From DATFVA01 sp963771705 (GTDB lineage Bacteria; Bacteroidota; Ignavibacteria; Ignavibacteriales; Ignavibacteriaceae), in the NCBI GenBank assembly GCA_963771705.1, contig CAVYUP010000002.1, positions 1-64,000 on the forward strand: a stretch of 64,000 nt of DNA, read 5' to 3'. Each line of letters opens with the position of its first letter. Within the stretch, counting starts at the first letter, position 1. The position numbers were made by a program, and so were the translations under genes. Under the pieces are notes generated by a model, which did not search any database, was not told where the DNA came from, and saw only the letters and a list, made by a program, of their open reading frames with translations. Positions 16,655 through 25,607 of this stretch are shown here, in pieces.

Positions 16655-18378
16655 ATGAAACACAAGAGACCTTTACTTTCTATTTTCTTCGGGCTGATGT
16701 TAAGCCTTGTATTCTTTACAAACAGCAGCGCCCAGGTGCAGATTTCTTGCAATACCCAGGGATGTATTGATTATTACGGTTCCCTGGGCGACACAATTGT
16801 TAGTGCTATTATGATCAACGGCGGCAATTTAGACCTCACTCCGCTTAGCGGCATTAAAATCGTTACCGGAGACCTGATGATTAGGCAAACTCAGATGACA
16901 AACCTTCATGGATTGGAAAACATTACTTCCGTCGGAGGAATAATCCAAATTTATGATAATACGGCGCTCACAAATATTGATGCTCTTCAGAACATTACTT
17001 CCCTCGGAGGAGACCTTTATGTGGGGTATAATCCGGTGCTGTCAAATCTTAATGGACTTCAAGGCATTACATCCCTTAATTATAATTTAGCTATCGTAAG
17101 TAATAATGTTCTTACAAACCTTAGTGGACTTCAAAACATTACATCGGTTGGCGGGGGAGTTGAGATTTCAACAAATAATGCTATGACGAACCTTACCGGA
17201 CTGACAGGCCTTACATCCATTGGTGGTTTCTTTGTTATCTCACAGAGTGATGCACTCACAAGTCTGATTGGATTGGAAAAACTTACATCCATCGGTAATG
17301 ATCTTCGAATCAACAACAATCATATACTGACAAATCTTGATGGATTAAATAGTCTTTCATCAATTACCGGAGAGATTAATATTCAGTATAGCAAATCGCT
17401 GAAAAACCTTGATGGACTGCAAAGTCTTACAACCCTTGGTGAAGCCTTAAAGCTCATGTCCTGTGATTCACTGACAAATCTTGATGGCCTGAGAAATCTT
17501 TCATCCGTCGGTGGATCTGTATATATTCAAACGAATCCTTTGCTGACGGGTTTCTGCGGGTTGTATCACCTCTTATCAGAAGGGACATACAATGATATTT
17601 ATATTTATTCAAACGGCGTTCTTTTTCCCTTCCCCCCGGCCCGATTGAAACCATAATTGCCGGTGGTCCCTGTGCCTCCGATGCTGCTGTTGTTTATGTG
17701 GATATCAAACCGGAGAGCTGCCCTAATGCTTTTAATGTGGGTAAAAAAGGTGATATTTCGGCAGCTATTTTAGGCACGGATGACCTTGATGTTCAGAACA
17801 TAGATCCTTCCACATTGCTGCTTGAAGGCGTTAGTCCTACCCGCTGGTCTGTTAAGGATGTTGCGGCTCCTTACAGCGGGGGAGAGCCATGCGGTTGCAC
17901 TACTGCAGGACCGGATGGTTATAAGGACCTCAACTTGAAATTTGATGCCCTTGAATTAGCTGCTGCACTCGGGGAGGTTAATGATGGTGATGAACTGGAA
18001 TTAACTTTAACAGGCAGTATGACAGACGGTACGTCTTTCGAGGGAAGCGATTGTGTCGTCATTTTATCCAAGCCCCCTAAAAAAGACATTGATGGAAATT
18101 TAAGTAATGTGCCCTTAGAAAATGCACTGTTCGAAAACTACCCGAATCCTTTTAACCCTACTACAAAGATAAAATACTCGGTTGCACAGGCGGAAAATGT
18201 AGTTATAAAAGTGTATGATATCCTGGGCAATGAGATAAAGACATTGGTTAACGAAAATAAGGGAACAGGAACTTATGAGGTAACCTGGTATGCGGAAAAC
18301 TTGCCAAGCGGAATTTATTTTTACCAGATGAAATCCGGCAGCTTCACCCAGATCAGAAAGATGATCCTGATGAAATAG
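16655..18378 (+). pseudogene. Secreted leucine-rich-repeat protein with type IX sorting domain, one frameshift
   Basis: Signal peptide (M-K-H-K-R-P-L-L-S, cleavage after S-A-Q near residue 27), then about nine 24-residue repeats of the form N-L-x-G-L-x-x-I-T-S-V-G-G-x-L-x-I-x-x-N (residues about 60-310). This is a receptor-L-domain-like solenoid. The first frame stops at 17654. The frame one base earlier carries on at once with P-P-G-P-I-E-T-I-I-A-G-G-P and then V-D-I-K-P-E-S-C-P-N and a sorting domain (N-Y-P-N-P-F-N-P-T-T) ending R-K-M-I-L-M-K at 18378. The break lies in a run of six C residues (17632-17637), so one lost C explains it. Without the C-terminal half the protein could not use type IX export. 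Likely an adhesin or surface receptor. Confidence 0.82.
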
Positions 18379-18406
18379 TGAAGGCTGATCGATAATTGTT
18401 CTGTCC

Positions 18407-18443
18407 TGCAAACCCGCCAAAGGCATCCTCTGGCGGGTTTGCA
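18407..18443. terminator. 13-bp perfect hairpin after the LRR gene
   Basis: TGCAAACCCGCCA (18407-18419) pairs perfectly with TGGCGGGTTTGCA (18431-18443) around an 11-base loop. It starts 28 bp after the stop codon. The following T-run is weak, so it may work as a terminator in combination with the stem alone. Confidence 0.6.
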
Positions 18444-18496
18444 ATTTCCTTACCACTCATCGCGAACCCCTCCTTCTTTTCCCTCACCTTACTCGT

Positions 18497-19010
18497 CATC
18501 GCGAACACAGTAGCCTGTCCCGCTTCGAGCGGGAAAGCGATCCCTCACCTCACCCAGTTCCTCTCTCCCCCCGTCATCGCGAACCCCGCAAAGCGATCCC
18601 TCACCTTACCCTGTTCCTCTCCCTCGCCGTCATCGCGAACCCCGCAAAGCGATCCCTCACCTTACCCTGTTCCTCTCCCTCCCCGTCATCGCGAACCCCG
18701 CAAAGCGATCCCTCACCTCACCCCGTTCCTCTCCCTCCCCGTCATCGCGAACCCCGCAAAGCGATCCCTCACCTCACCCCGTTCCTCTCCCTCCCCGTCA
18801 TCGCGCACCCTGCAAGGCGATCCCTCACCTCACCCAGTTCCTCTCCCTCCCCGTCATCGCGAACCCCGCAAAGCGATCCCTCACCTCACCCCGTTCCTCT
18901 CCCTCCCCGTCATCGCGAACCCCGCAAAGCGATCCCTCACCTCACCAAGTTCCTCTCCCTCCCCGTCATAGCGAACCCCGCAAGGCAATCCCTCACCTCA
19001 CCCAATCTTC
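18497..19010. repeat. 56-bp tandem array, eight units, plus one divergent copy
   Basis: The phrase CATCGCGAACCCCGCAAAGC starts at 18575, 18631, 18687, 18743, 18799 (variant), 18855, 18911 and 18967 (variant), exactly 56 bp apart. Each unit continues with C-G-A-T-C-C-C-T-C-A-C-C-T and a C/T-rich spacer. A longer, divergent copy at 18497-18550 carries CAGTAGCCTGTCCCGCTTCG and is repeated almost unchanged at 25329-25378. The open frame across the array follows from its composition and is not a gene. The unit core belongs to a repeat family scattered in other gaps of this window. Confidence 0.9.
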
Positions 19011-19038
19011 ACTCCTCCTTGCCCTTGCATATCTGTCC

Positions 19039-19069
19039 TTGATATTACGACAAATATACGTATATTTGT
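19039..19069 (+). promoter_or_regulatory. Bacteroidetes-type promoter overlapped by a 20-bp palindrome
   Basis: TTG at 19039-19041, 19 bases, then TATATTTG at 19061-19068 fits the Bacteroidetes consensus TTG-N19-TAnnTTTG exactly. ACAAATATACGTATATTTGT (19050-19069) is a perfect 20-bp palindrome covering the -7 box, and a half-site ACAAATAT recurs at 19082-19089 over the start codon. A repressor binding here would block the promoter. Confidence 0.6.
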
Positions 19070-19087
19070 AAAAAAAACGATACAAAT

Positions 19088-20269
19088 ATGCAAAAACGAT
19101 ATCTTTTCTATGATTTGCTGAAATATCTGAAGCATAAAAATGCTTTAATAATCACGGGAATGAGGCAGGTGGGGAAGACAACTCTTATGAAACAGTTGTT
19201 TGAGGAGGTTGATAGTCCCAAACTATGGTTTGATTTTGAGAACCCGCTGGATCTCCTTCACTTTGAGGATATAAATTATGATGCTATTTATAACAGGCTG
19301 AAACAAGATGCAAAGTTAGTAAGCGGGGAAAGGTTATTCGTATTTATCGATGAAATTCAGAATTTCCCGGATATTACGAAAATTATGAAGTATCATATTG
19401 ATAAGTTCAAAGTAAAATATGTTGTCACAGGCTCCTCAAACTATTACTTGAAAAATCTGTTCCCGGAATCTTTGAGCGGCAGGAAATTTCTCTTTCTACT
19501 CAAACCGCTGAGCTTCAATGAATATTTATTTTTTAACGGTAAGTCAGAACAATCAATCCCTGATAAAACACTCGGGTTGAAGAATTCCTATTCATTGCTT
19601 GATTATAAAAAATATGAAACAGATTATAATGATTACCTGGAGTATGGGGGGTTCCCTGAGGTCGTGACAACCGGTGACGCTGAGACTAAAAAGCTTATCT
19701 TAAAAAATATCTTCTCGTCTTTCTTTGAAAAGGATATTAAAATTCTTTCTGATATTAAAGACATTAGGGAGATGCGGGACCTGATCCTTATGCTTGTTCC
19801 GCGAACAGGAAATCTGCTCGACATCACCAGGCTTTCGAGTGAATTGGGTATTGTGAGAGGAAAGGTGTATGAATATCTTGAGCTGCTGCAGGGTGTGTTT
19901 TTTATAAAATTAGTTCCGAAGTATTCTAAAAGCATCGATAAATCCGTTGCGGGGGGAAGGAAGGTTTATTTTGAGGATACAGGATTGCTTAATACTATCG
20001 GTAAGGTGAACGACGGACAGCTTTTTGAAAATGCGGTCGCCAATCAGTTGAGCTATTACGGTGATCTGTATTTTTATAATAAACGCGGCGTTAGTGAGAT
20101 AGATTTTATCCTGGATAAGAAGATAGCGTTCGAAGTTAAATTGAAATCGTCTGTAAGTGATCTTAACTTATTAAAAAAGAGAGCTGCTGAACTGGATGTT
20201 CAGGATTATTATCTGATTAGTAAAGGTTATAGTGAAACTAAAAAGACTGTTTTTGGAATGTTCCTGTGA
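19088..20269 (+). CDS. AAA ATPase with DUF4143 domain
   Basis: A 393-residue member of the widespread AAA_14/DUF4143 family. Walker A is G-M-R-Q-V-G-K-T-T near residue 25, Walker B is V-F-I-D-E-I-Q-N near residue 92, and a sensor-like V-V-T-G-S-S-N-Y-Y follows near residue 118. The C-terminal DUF4143 region ends in a nuclease-like F-Y-N-K-R-G-V-S-E-I-D-F-I and A-F-E-V-K-L-K, the E-x-K of a PD-(D/E)xK-like fold. The family has no firmly known role; links to mobile DNA and defence have been suggested. Single gene between repeats, with a short leader and its own palindromic promoter. ATG at 19088 chosen because the promoter would start RNA about 15 bases upstream. Confidence 0.88.
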   Translation: MQKRYLFYDLLKYLKHKNALIITGMRQVGKTTLMKQLFEEVDSPKLWFDFENPLDLLHFEDINYDAIYNRLKQDAKLVSGERLFVFIDEIQNFPDITKIMKYHIDKFKVKYVVTGSSNYYLKNLFPESLSGRKFLFLLKPLSFNEYLFFNGKSEQSIPDKTLGLKNSYSLLDYKKYETDYNDYLEYGGFPEVVTTGDAETKKLILKNIFSSFFEKDIKILSDIKDIREMRDLILMLVPRTGNLLDITRLSSELGIVRGKVYEYLELLQGVFFIKLVPKYSKSIDKSVAGGRKVYFEDTGLLNTIGKVNDGQLFENAVANQLSYYGDLYFYNKRGVSEIDFILDKKIAFEVKLKSSVSDLNLLKKRAAELDVQDYYLISKGYSETKKTVFGMFL

Positions 20270-20451
20270 ATTATCACCCTTTTCCCCCACGTAGTGAAGC
20301 GATCCCTCCTTACTGCATTCCCTCCTCTCCTTTCCTCTCCCCATTGTCATTCCGACCGAAGGGAGGAATCTCCTACCTTAACCCTTCCCGGAATATCCTC
20401 CTTCTGTTCTCCTCTGTACTTTTCCCTTCTCCCTTCTCCCTTGATCCCCTC
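20270..20451. repeat. Spacer with two dispersed repeat fragments
   Basis: Contains G-T-A-G-T-G-A-A-G-C-G-A-T-C-C-C-T-C-C (about 20289-20308) and GTCATTCCGACCGAAGGGAG (about 20346-20365), fragments of the two repeat families found elsewhere in the window. The rest is C/T-rich. No gene. Confidence 0.55.
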
Positions 20452-21366
20452 TCACCCAAACAATGCCTCAATCGACAAATACCTTTCCCCCGTATCGTAG
20501 TTAAATGTTAAAACCACCTTTCCTTCATCAATTTCCTTCAGCTTCTTCGCTGTTGCCGCAAGCGCAGCCCCCGTTGAAATTCCTCCAAACAGTCCTTCCT
20601 GCAGCGCGGCCTGTTTTGTATAATTAAACGCCTCTTCTCTCCCTACAGTAATTACCCCGTCAAGCAGCGAGGTATCAAGAATGGATGGAACAAATCCCGC
20701 TCCTAATCCCTGGATAGGGTGGGGACCAGCTTTGCCGCCCGACAATACAGCCGAATCTTCTGGTTCAACAGCAAATACTTTTAATTGAGGGAATTCTTTT
20801 TTTAGCACTCTCGAAACTCCCGTAATGTGTCCTCCCGTTCCTACTCCCGTTATGAGGTAATCAATTCCGTCAGGGAAGTCGGCCAGAATTTCTTTTGCTG
20901 TATTCCTTACATGCGCCTCAACGTTCGCCTCATTATTGAACTGCTGCGGCACCCAGGCGTCAGTCATACTCTCTGCCATTTCTTCGGCCTTCTGTATCGC
21001 CCCTTTCATTCCAAGCTCCTTCGGCGTTAGCTCAAATTTCGCTCCGTAGGCGGCCATCAGATTTCTTCTTTCAACCGACATAGATTCGGGCATTACAAGT
21101 ATGATCTCATATCCTTTTACCGCAGCTACTAAAGCCAGCCCGATTCCTGTATTCCCGCTGGTGGGCTCGATGATGGTGGTCCCTTTTTTTAATATTCCTT
21201 TCTGTTCCGCGTCTTCAATCATCGAAAGGGCTATTCTGTCTTTAATGCTTCCGCCGGGATTTTCTTTTTCTAGCTTGATCCATACTTCGCGGCCGGCCCC
21301 GAACAGCTTGTTTATTTTAACGTGAGAGGTATTGCCTATGGTTTCGAGAATGTTATTGTATTTCAT
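20452..21366 (-). CDS. cysK: Cysteine synthase A (O-acetylserine sulfhydrylase)
   Basis: A 304-residue PLP enzyme making L-cysteine from O-acetylserine and sulfide in the cytoplasm. It has N-P-G-G-S-I-K-D-R-I near residue 37 (the Lys binds PLP), the substrate loop T-S-G-N-T-G-I-G near residue 69, and the phosphate loop G-V-G-T-G-G-H near residue 175. The start M-K-Y-N-N-I-L-E-T-I-G-N-T matches the family exactly. It follows the serine acetyltransferase gene by 79 bp on the same strand, so the two steps of cysteine synthesis form an operon. The C-terminus lacks the Ile that docks into CysK in some CysE complexes' partner groove; this cannot be judged further here. Confidence 0.95.
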   Translation of the reverse strand: MKYNNILETIGNTSHVKINKLFGAGREVWIKLEKENPGGSIKDRIALSMIEDAEQKGILKKGTTIIEPTSGNTGIGLALVAAVKGYEIILVMPESMSVERRNLMAAYGAKFELTPKELGMKGAIQKAEEMAESMTDAWVPQQFNNEANVEAHVRNTAKEILADFPDGIDYLITGVGTGGHITGVSRVLKKEFPQLKVFAVEPEDSAVLSGGKAGPHPIQGLGAGFVPSILDTSLLDGVITVGREEAFNYTKQAALQEGLFGGISTGAALAATAKKLKEIDEGKVVLTFNYDTGERYLSIEALFG

Positions 21367-21445
21367 CTTTTTAGCTCCTAAGGATAAAGTTTATATTTAT
21401 GTGAAATCTGAAACTCTTCTGCCTGGCTTTATCATTTCAAAAATT

Positions 21446-22312
21446 TCAAATAATAAATTCCATCGTATCGAAATATTGCTGATTCGACCTCACCCTTACT
21501 TCCATTTTACTCGACACGAAAGAATTCGCAGGTATGCTCTGGGTTATCCAGGCGTTTCCGCCGATGATACTGTTGTTGCCTATCACCGTGTCACCCCCCA
21601 GAATAACAGCCTGAGAGTAGATGATTACATTATCCTGGATTGTTGGGTGCCTCTTTGATTTCGACATCGACTTTTCAACGCTTAACGCGCCGAGGGTAAC
21701 ACCCTGGTAAATTTTTACGTTCTTACCTATTTCGGTGGTCTCCCCTATTACTACTCCCGTTCCGTGATCAATAAAAAAGGGTGATCCTATCTTTGCACCC
21801 GGGTGGATATCTATTCCTGTTAGTTCATGCGCGTATTCGGTTAAGATCCTGGGTATGATCGGCACGTTCAGTTCGTATAATTTGTGGGCGAACCGGTAAA
21901 TCGCTATCGCGGTAAAACCGGGGTAGGCTAAAATTACTTCATCTATGCTTTCCGCCGCGGGATCGCCTTTATAAATTTCATTAGCGTCATTCCAGAGCAT
22001 GTCATTTATGGCAGGGATTTCTTCAATGAAGTCCTCAACTATCCCCGTCATATTCTCGTTGCTGCTGCTGCCGTTCCTCATCATCAACAAAGTAATCAGG
22101 TCCTTTTTTAGTAATCTCAATTTCAGAACTACATCATTGGTATCGTATAATGGTTCTGTTGAAAAGTGGGGGAATAAAAAGGTGATGATTTCTTTTATAA
22201 ACTCAATGGATGCCGTTTTTAGTGAGGAATTGATTGAGTGTAATTTTCTTTTTTGTAAAAGATTTGTAGCGAATATATTAAAAGTGTCGTCCTTTTTGTG
22301 TTCCTTATTCAT
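21446..22312 (-). CDS. cysE: Serine O-acetyltransferase
   Basis: A 288-residue enzyme acetylating L-serine with acetyl-CoA. The N-terminal half is helical. The C-terminal half is a left-handed beta-helix with hexapeptide repeats, including G-I-D-I-H-P-G-A-K-I-G, F-F-I-D-H-G-T-G-V-V-I-G-E-T (catalytic Asp/His) and I-Y-Q-G-V-T-L-G-A. The terminus is F-D-T-M-E-F-I-I; a final Ile is what binds the active site of CysK in the cysteine synthase complex, which fits its neighbour. The length and long N-terminus resemble the EpsC/SrpH type. The start M-N-K-E-H-K-K is the only reasonable Met. Confidence 0.92.
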   Translation of the reverse strand: MNKEHKKDDTFNIFATNLLQKRKLHSINSSLKTASIEFIKEIITFLFPHFSTEPLYDTNDVVLKLRLLKKDLITLLMMRNGSSSNENMTGIVEDFIEEIPAINDMLWNDANEIYKGDPAAESIDEVILAYPGFTAIAIYRFAHKLYELNVPIIPRILTEYAHELTGIDIHPGAKIGSPFFIDHGTGVVIGETTEIGKNVKIYQGVTLGALSVEKSMSKSKRHPTIQDNVIIYSQAVILGGDTVIGNNSIIGGNAWITQSIPANSFVSSKMEVRVRSNQQYFDTMEFII

Positions 22313-22474
22313 TCTAGACTAATCCTTATTAAGAATAAAATTATCTGAACCGGAGCAATGGTAATGTTCCTAATATACCAGCAAACTATTGAAGATTCCT
22401 GAACTATTTCAAATTATATCGCTCTGGATCAGCATTATGCGCCCTTTATTTGATGGCGGTCACCAGCGGCCCTT

Positions 22475-23734
22475 TCAGCCGCAGCTGATATGGGAGATTC
22501 CCTGTCCCGATTCATACTTGAATACTTCCGCGCCACGGAATACTTTTTTCTCCCTGGTCTGCTTCCATAGCCAGCCTCCGGTGTTGCATAAACTGATGGG
22601 TGTGCCGGAAGGGGAGTGCATTATGATCGGATTATCCATTGTTACTGGTACGTGTGTGTGCCCGAAAATCATTTTGTAAGGGACGGGGATGTCAATATTG
22701 TGGATTTGTTTCAGTTCTTCTGCTTCGACAAGACAGGCATTATAGAAAGTAAAAAATCTTTCCTGTACTTCAGGCAGCATAAAGTATTCTTTATTGTATC
22801 GTACTTTTGTTTCTGAGGCGAGCATTCCCAGTACTATCTTCTTTGCCTTATTCATCGCAAAGCCCGACGCCGCTTCATGAAGCAGCTGATACCATTTCCT
22901 GTAAACAAATACATTGTCATCCAGGTAGCTTACCAGGTTGTCGAGGTAATGACGCGCGTTTTTTGTTTTGCCCGCTTTTATTTCCTGCTGTACACGGGAG
23001 AGTGTTTCTGAAAGGATTCCCGCCTGGCCTATCCCCGAGCAGGCGAACTGGTTGAATGGGAAGTTCATTCCCACCATCTCTTTGATGTCCATATGAGTTC
23101 CGAGCTTAAGGTCATTGCCGAAAGCGGCCGGTGCAAATTTGGAGAGGAGCGACCAGTAGCTTCCCAGGTACTGCCCATGCGTGATGAGGAATGTTTCGTC
23201 ATCGGAAGCGAGGTATAGGTTGGGATAAGCGAATATAAAATTTGATGGCTCGTCTGTTATATGATCTAAAAATAATCCGCCGTATGTGTAAGGACCGTCG
23301 GTTCTTTTCCCGACGCCGGGAAGCGTGAGGCCGGGACTGCGTGTGTTTGTTCTGTCATCCAGTATCCCTGGTACTGCCGTTCTGAATTTGCGCGGGATTT
23401 TCTCCTCCCTTATCTGGAGAGTAATGTTCACCTCATTCTCAACTATGTTCCAGATATCGTAATCGTGATTACCAGGAACGTAAATAATCTGATCTGCTAT
23501 CTTATCCTTCTGAAGGAGTGTGAAGAAAACTTTTGCGGCGGCGTATGCGTCTTCGTAGCCGGCTACCGAGAAATCGAGGATGTCGCCGAGTAGGATGAGG
23601 TAGTCATTTCCGGTTCCTGCCGCTTCACAGAAGTCGCGGTACTTTGATCCTTCAGCATATTCATTTCCGTTCCATTCAACAAGTGAGCATAGGGCATTGC
23701 CGAGGTGTATGTCGGATGTAATTGCGAGTTTCAT
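22475..23734 (-). CDS. Calcineurin-like metallophosphoesterase
   Basis: A 419-residue cytoplasmic protein with every metal-binding motif of the superfamily: D-x-H in S-D-I-H-L-G-N (residue 8), G-D-I-L-D-F near residue 49, G-N-H-D near residue 88, and G-H-T-H-V-P-V near residue 370. The long insertion between the third and last motifs is helical and not diagnostic. The first half resembles UDP-2,3-diacylglucosamine hydrolase-like proteins, but the length and insertion argue against calling it lpxH. Substrate unknown. Single gene; its start is 188 bp from the divergent type IX cargo gene. Confidence 0.85.
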   Translation of the reverse strand: MKLAITSDIHLGNALCSLVEWNGNEYAEGSKYRDFCEAAGTGNDYLILLGDILDFSVAGYEDAYAAAKVFFTLLQKDKIADQIIYVPGNHDYDIWNIVENEVNITLQIREEKIPRKFRTAVPGILDDRTNTRSPGLTLPGVGKRTDGPYTYGGLFLDHITDEPSNFIFAYPNLYLASDDETFLITHGQYLGSYWSLLSKFAPAAFGNDLKLGTHMDIKEMVGMNFPFNQFACSGIGQAGILSETLSRVQQEIKAGKTKNARHYLDNLVSYLDDNVFVYRKWYQLLHEAASGFAMNKAKKIVLGMLASETKVRYNKEYFMLPEVQERFFTFYNACLVEAEELKQIHNIDIPVPYKMIFGHTHVPVTMDNPIIMHSPSGTPISLCNTGGWLWKQTREKKVFRGAEVFKYESGQGISHISCG

Positions 23735-23922
23735 TAAAGCTTCCCTTATTATTCATTTTGTCACCCCTAAGGTAAAAGAATTATTCCTTCCCGAACGTGT
23801 TTTATGTGGTCATCGCTCCTTTTCCCCGTCCCCCTTTTTCTTTATCAGAATTTTATTATCTTCAGTTCCGAAGATTTTTTATATCTTCTTACATTTCTAC
23901 AACATACTATTACGAGGTATTC

Positions 23923-25173
23923 ATGTACAAAACTTTGACTCTTGTCCTTGCACTGGCGTTCGGATCATTTCTTTATGCTCAGAATATCAGTGTTAATTCT
24001 AATCCACCTTCTGAAGTTAAAGGACAGATGGTCCTTCCTTTGGCTCCGAACTCTATGACAATTACAGAATCTACTGATCCTGTTAATATTGTTACTGGAA
24101 ATTCAGTTTCCTGTAATGCCGGTGGTCTTCACGCTGATAACAGCTACTTCCGCGCATTCACCCTTTCTGATTTCGGAATTACCGATGATTTCACCGTCTC
24201 ACAGGTAGAAATAGGTGTTGAACAGGCAATTGGCGCTACCGGAACTCAGCCCGTTACCTGTAATCTTTATACTTCAAGTCAGGTTTTTCCTGCAGGCTAT
24301 CCGGGTTCTCTTACCCTTATCGGCACTGTAGATGCCAGCGTTCCTGATCAGTCACTTACTCTCTATACTTTCGATGTAAGCGGCGTTGCTCCCGCAGGTT
24401 CTCAGCTGGTTGTTGAGATCTTCACACCTGATGGTCAGACAGCTGGTAATTCTTTTTATATCGGTTCAAACACTGCTGGTGAATCAGCTCCTTCTTATCT
24501 TCTGGCAGGTGACTGCGGTATAACAACTCCTACAGCTACCTCTGCTATCGGTTTCCCGGATATGAATATTGTTATGAGCGTTACAGGTGATATGGTCGTT
24601 CCTGTTGAATTGTCATCTTTTAATGCATATAGTGTTCAGGGCCAGGTTAATGTAGAATGGTCAACTTCTACTGAAACAAATAACAATGGTTTTGAAATTC
24701 AGAAATCTGTTGATGGACAGAATTTTGCTACGGTTGGATTTGTTAAAGGTCATGGAACCTCTACTCAGTCACATTCTTATAGCTTTGTTGATAAGAACGT
24801 ACTGAATGGTACTGTTTCCTACAGACTGAAACAGCTCGACTTTAACGGTGTTTCTGTTTATTCTGATGTTGTTACTGTTAATGTTGATGCTCCTGCTTCA
24901 TACCAGCTTTCACAGAACTTCCCTAATCCTTTCAACCCTACAACTCAGATCAGCTTCGCTCTTCCGGTTGACGCGGGTGTTAAGATTACGGTATTCAACT
25001 CGCTGGGACAGGAAATGTCTAAGATAGTAGATAATACTTTCACGGCAGGCAGTCACATTGTTAATTTCAATGCCTCAAATCTCTCAAGTGGTCTTTATTT
25101 CTATACTCTTCAGGCTAAGGGTGTTGATGGATCGAGTTATTTGATGAGCAAAAAAATGATGTTGATGAAGTAA
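23923..25173 (+). CDS. Secreted type IX cargo protein
   Basis: About 416 residues from ATG 23923, preceded by A-C-G-A-G-G; the longer frame upstream has no coding character. Signal peptide M-Y-K-T-L-T-L-V-L-A-L-A-F-G (cleavage after Y-A-Q near residue 20). A beta-rich domain spans about 30-230. A fibronectin-like linker (L-S-S-F-N-A-Y-S and W-S-T-S-T-E-T-N-N-N-G-F-E-I) and R-L-K-Q-L-D-F-N-G lead to the sorting domain N-F-P-N-P-F-N-P-T-T-Q-I, which ends K-K-M-M-L-M-K. The protein is expected to cross the outer membrane by the type IX system. The function of the N-terminal domain is unknown. Followed by a strong terminator. Confidence 0.88.
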   Translation: MYKTLTLVLALAFGSFLYAQNISVNSNPPSEVKGQMVLPLAPNSMTITESTDPVNIVTGNSVSCNAGGLHADNSYFRAFTLSDFGITDDFTVSQVEIGVEQAIGATGTQPVTCNLYTSSQVFPAGYPGSLTLIGTVDASVPDQSLTLYTFDVSGVAPAGSQLVVEIFTPDGQTAGNSFYIGSNTAGESAPSYLLAGDCGITTPTATSAIGFPDMNIVMSVTGDMVVPVELSSFNAYSVQGQVNVEWSTSTETNNNGFEIQKSVDGQNFATVGFVKGHGTSTQSHSYSFVDKNVLNGTVSYRLKQLDFNGVSVYSDVVTVNVDAPASYQLSQNFPNPFNPTTQISFALPVDAGVKITVFNSLGQEMSKIVDNTFTAGSHIVNFNASNLSSGLYFYTLQAKGVDGSSYLMSKKMMLMK

Positions 25174-25200
25174 TATAATTGCAGGATAGCAAGTTTCTTT

Positions 25201-25228
25201 AACCCCGGCGCAAGTCGGGGTTTTTTTT
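25201..25228 (+). terminator. Rho-independent terminator
   Basis: AACCCCG (25201-25207) pairs with CGGGGTT (25216-25222), followed by T residues to 25228. It ends the cargo gene 27 bp downstream of its stop codon. Confidence 0.88.
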
Positions 25229-25282
25229 GCTTTTCCCCCACTTTTTCCTTGATTTCCCTTTTCCCTTTTTCCTTCTTCCCCA

Positions 25283-25379
25283 TAGTCATTGCGTACCAGT
25301 GAAGCAATCCCTCCACCTTCCCTTCCCGTCATCGCGAACGCAGTAGCCTGTCCCGCTTCGAGCGGGAAAGCGATCCCTC
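25283..25379. repeat. Two dispersed repeats of the CATCGCGAAC/GAAGCAATCCC family
   Basis: A copy at 25284-25313 (GTCATTGCGTACCAGTGAAG) and a longer one at 25328-25379 that is almost identical to the first, divergent unit of the 18.5-kb array (CAGTAGCCTGTCCCGCTTCG). The remaining spacer up to 25607 is C/T-rich or AT-rich and shows no gene. Confidence 0.75.
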
Positions 25380-25607
25380 TCCTTACCCCATTCCCTCCTC
25401 CTCCTTGATTCCCCCATCGTCATTCCTGTGTCATTTCTCACGTGCATGTTAATCCTCATTTTCTATATTCGTCTGTCGTTGCCGGATTAAAACGTCTTCC
25501 ATAAAGAACGTTTTTATATAATCATTTGACAATTGACAAAAAAAGGTAATCATTTAATAAAATTGAATTCTGTCAGTTTGCCGTCGCGGGTGAACTGTTG
25601 CTCCTTT

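Noticed and set aside
18396..18971. 191-residue plus-strand open frame over the repeat array
   Set aside because: It is a by-product of the stop-poor 56-bp repeats; the translation is a Pro/Ser/Arg-rich repeat without start signals.
18497..19010. CRISPR array at the 56-bp repeats
   Set aside because: Units are head-to-tail with nearly identical sequence throughout; there are no unique spacers and no cas genes.
22475..23734. Naming the metallophosphoesterase lpxH
   Set aside because: The metal motifs fit but the length of 419 residues and the large insertion do not match typical LpxH.
23797..23922. Upstream extension of the type IX cargo at 23.9 kb
   Set aside because: A proper signal peptide begins at ATG 23923 with a ribosome-binding site; the extension would bury it.
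25533..25607. TTG start giving 25 more residues to the first giant kinase
   Set aside because: The added residues have no family character, and the ATG at 25608 begins like the sister kinase (M-N-T).
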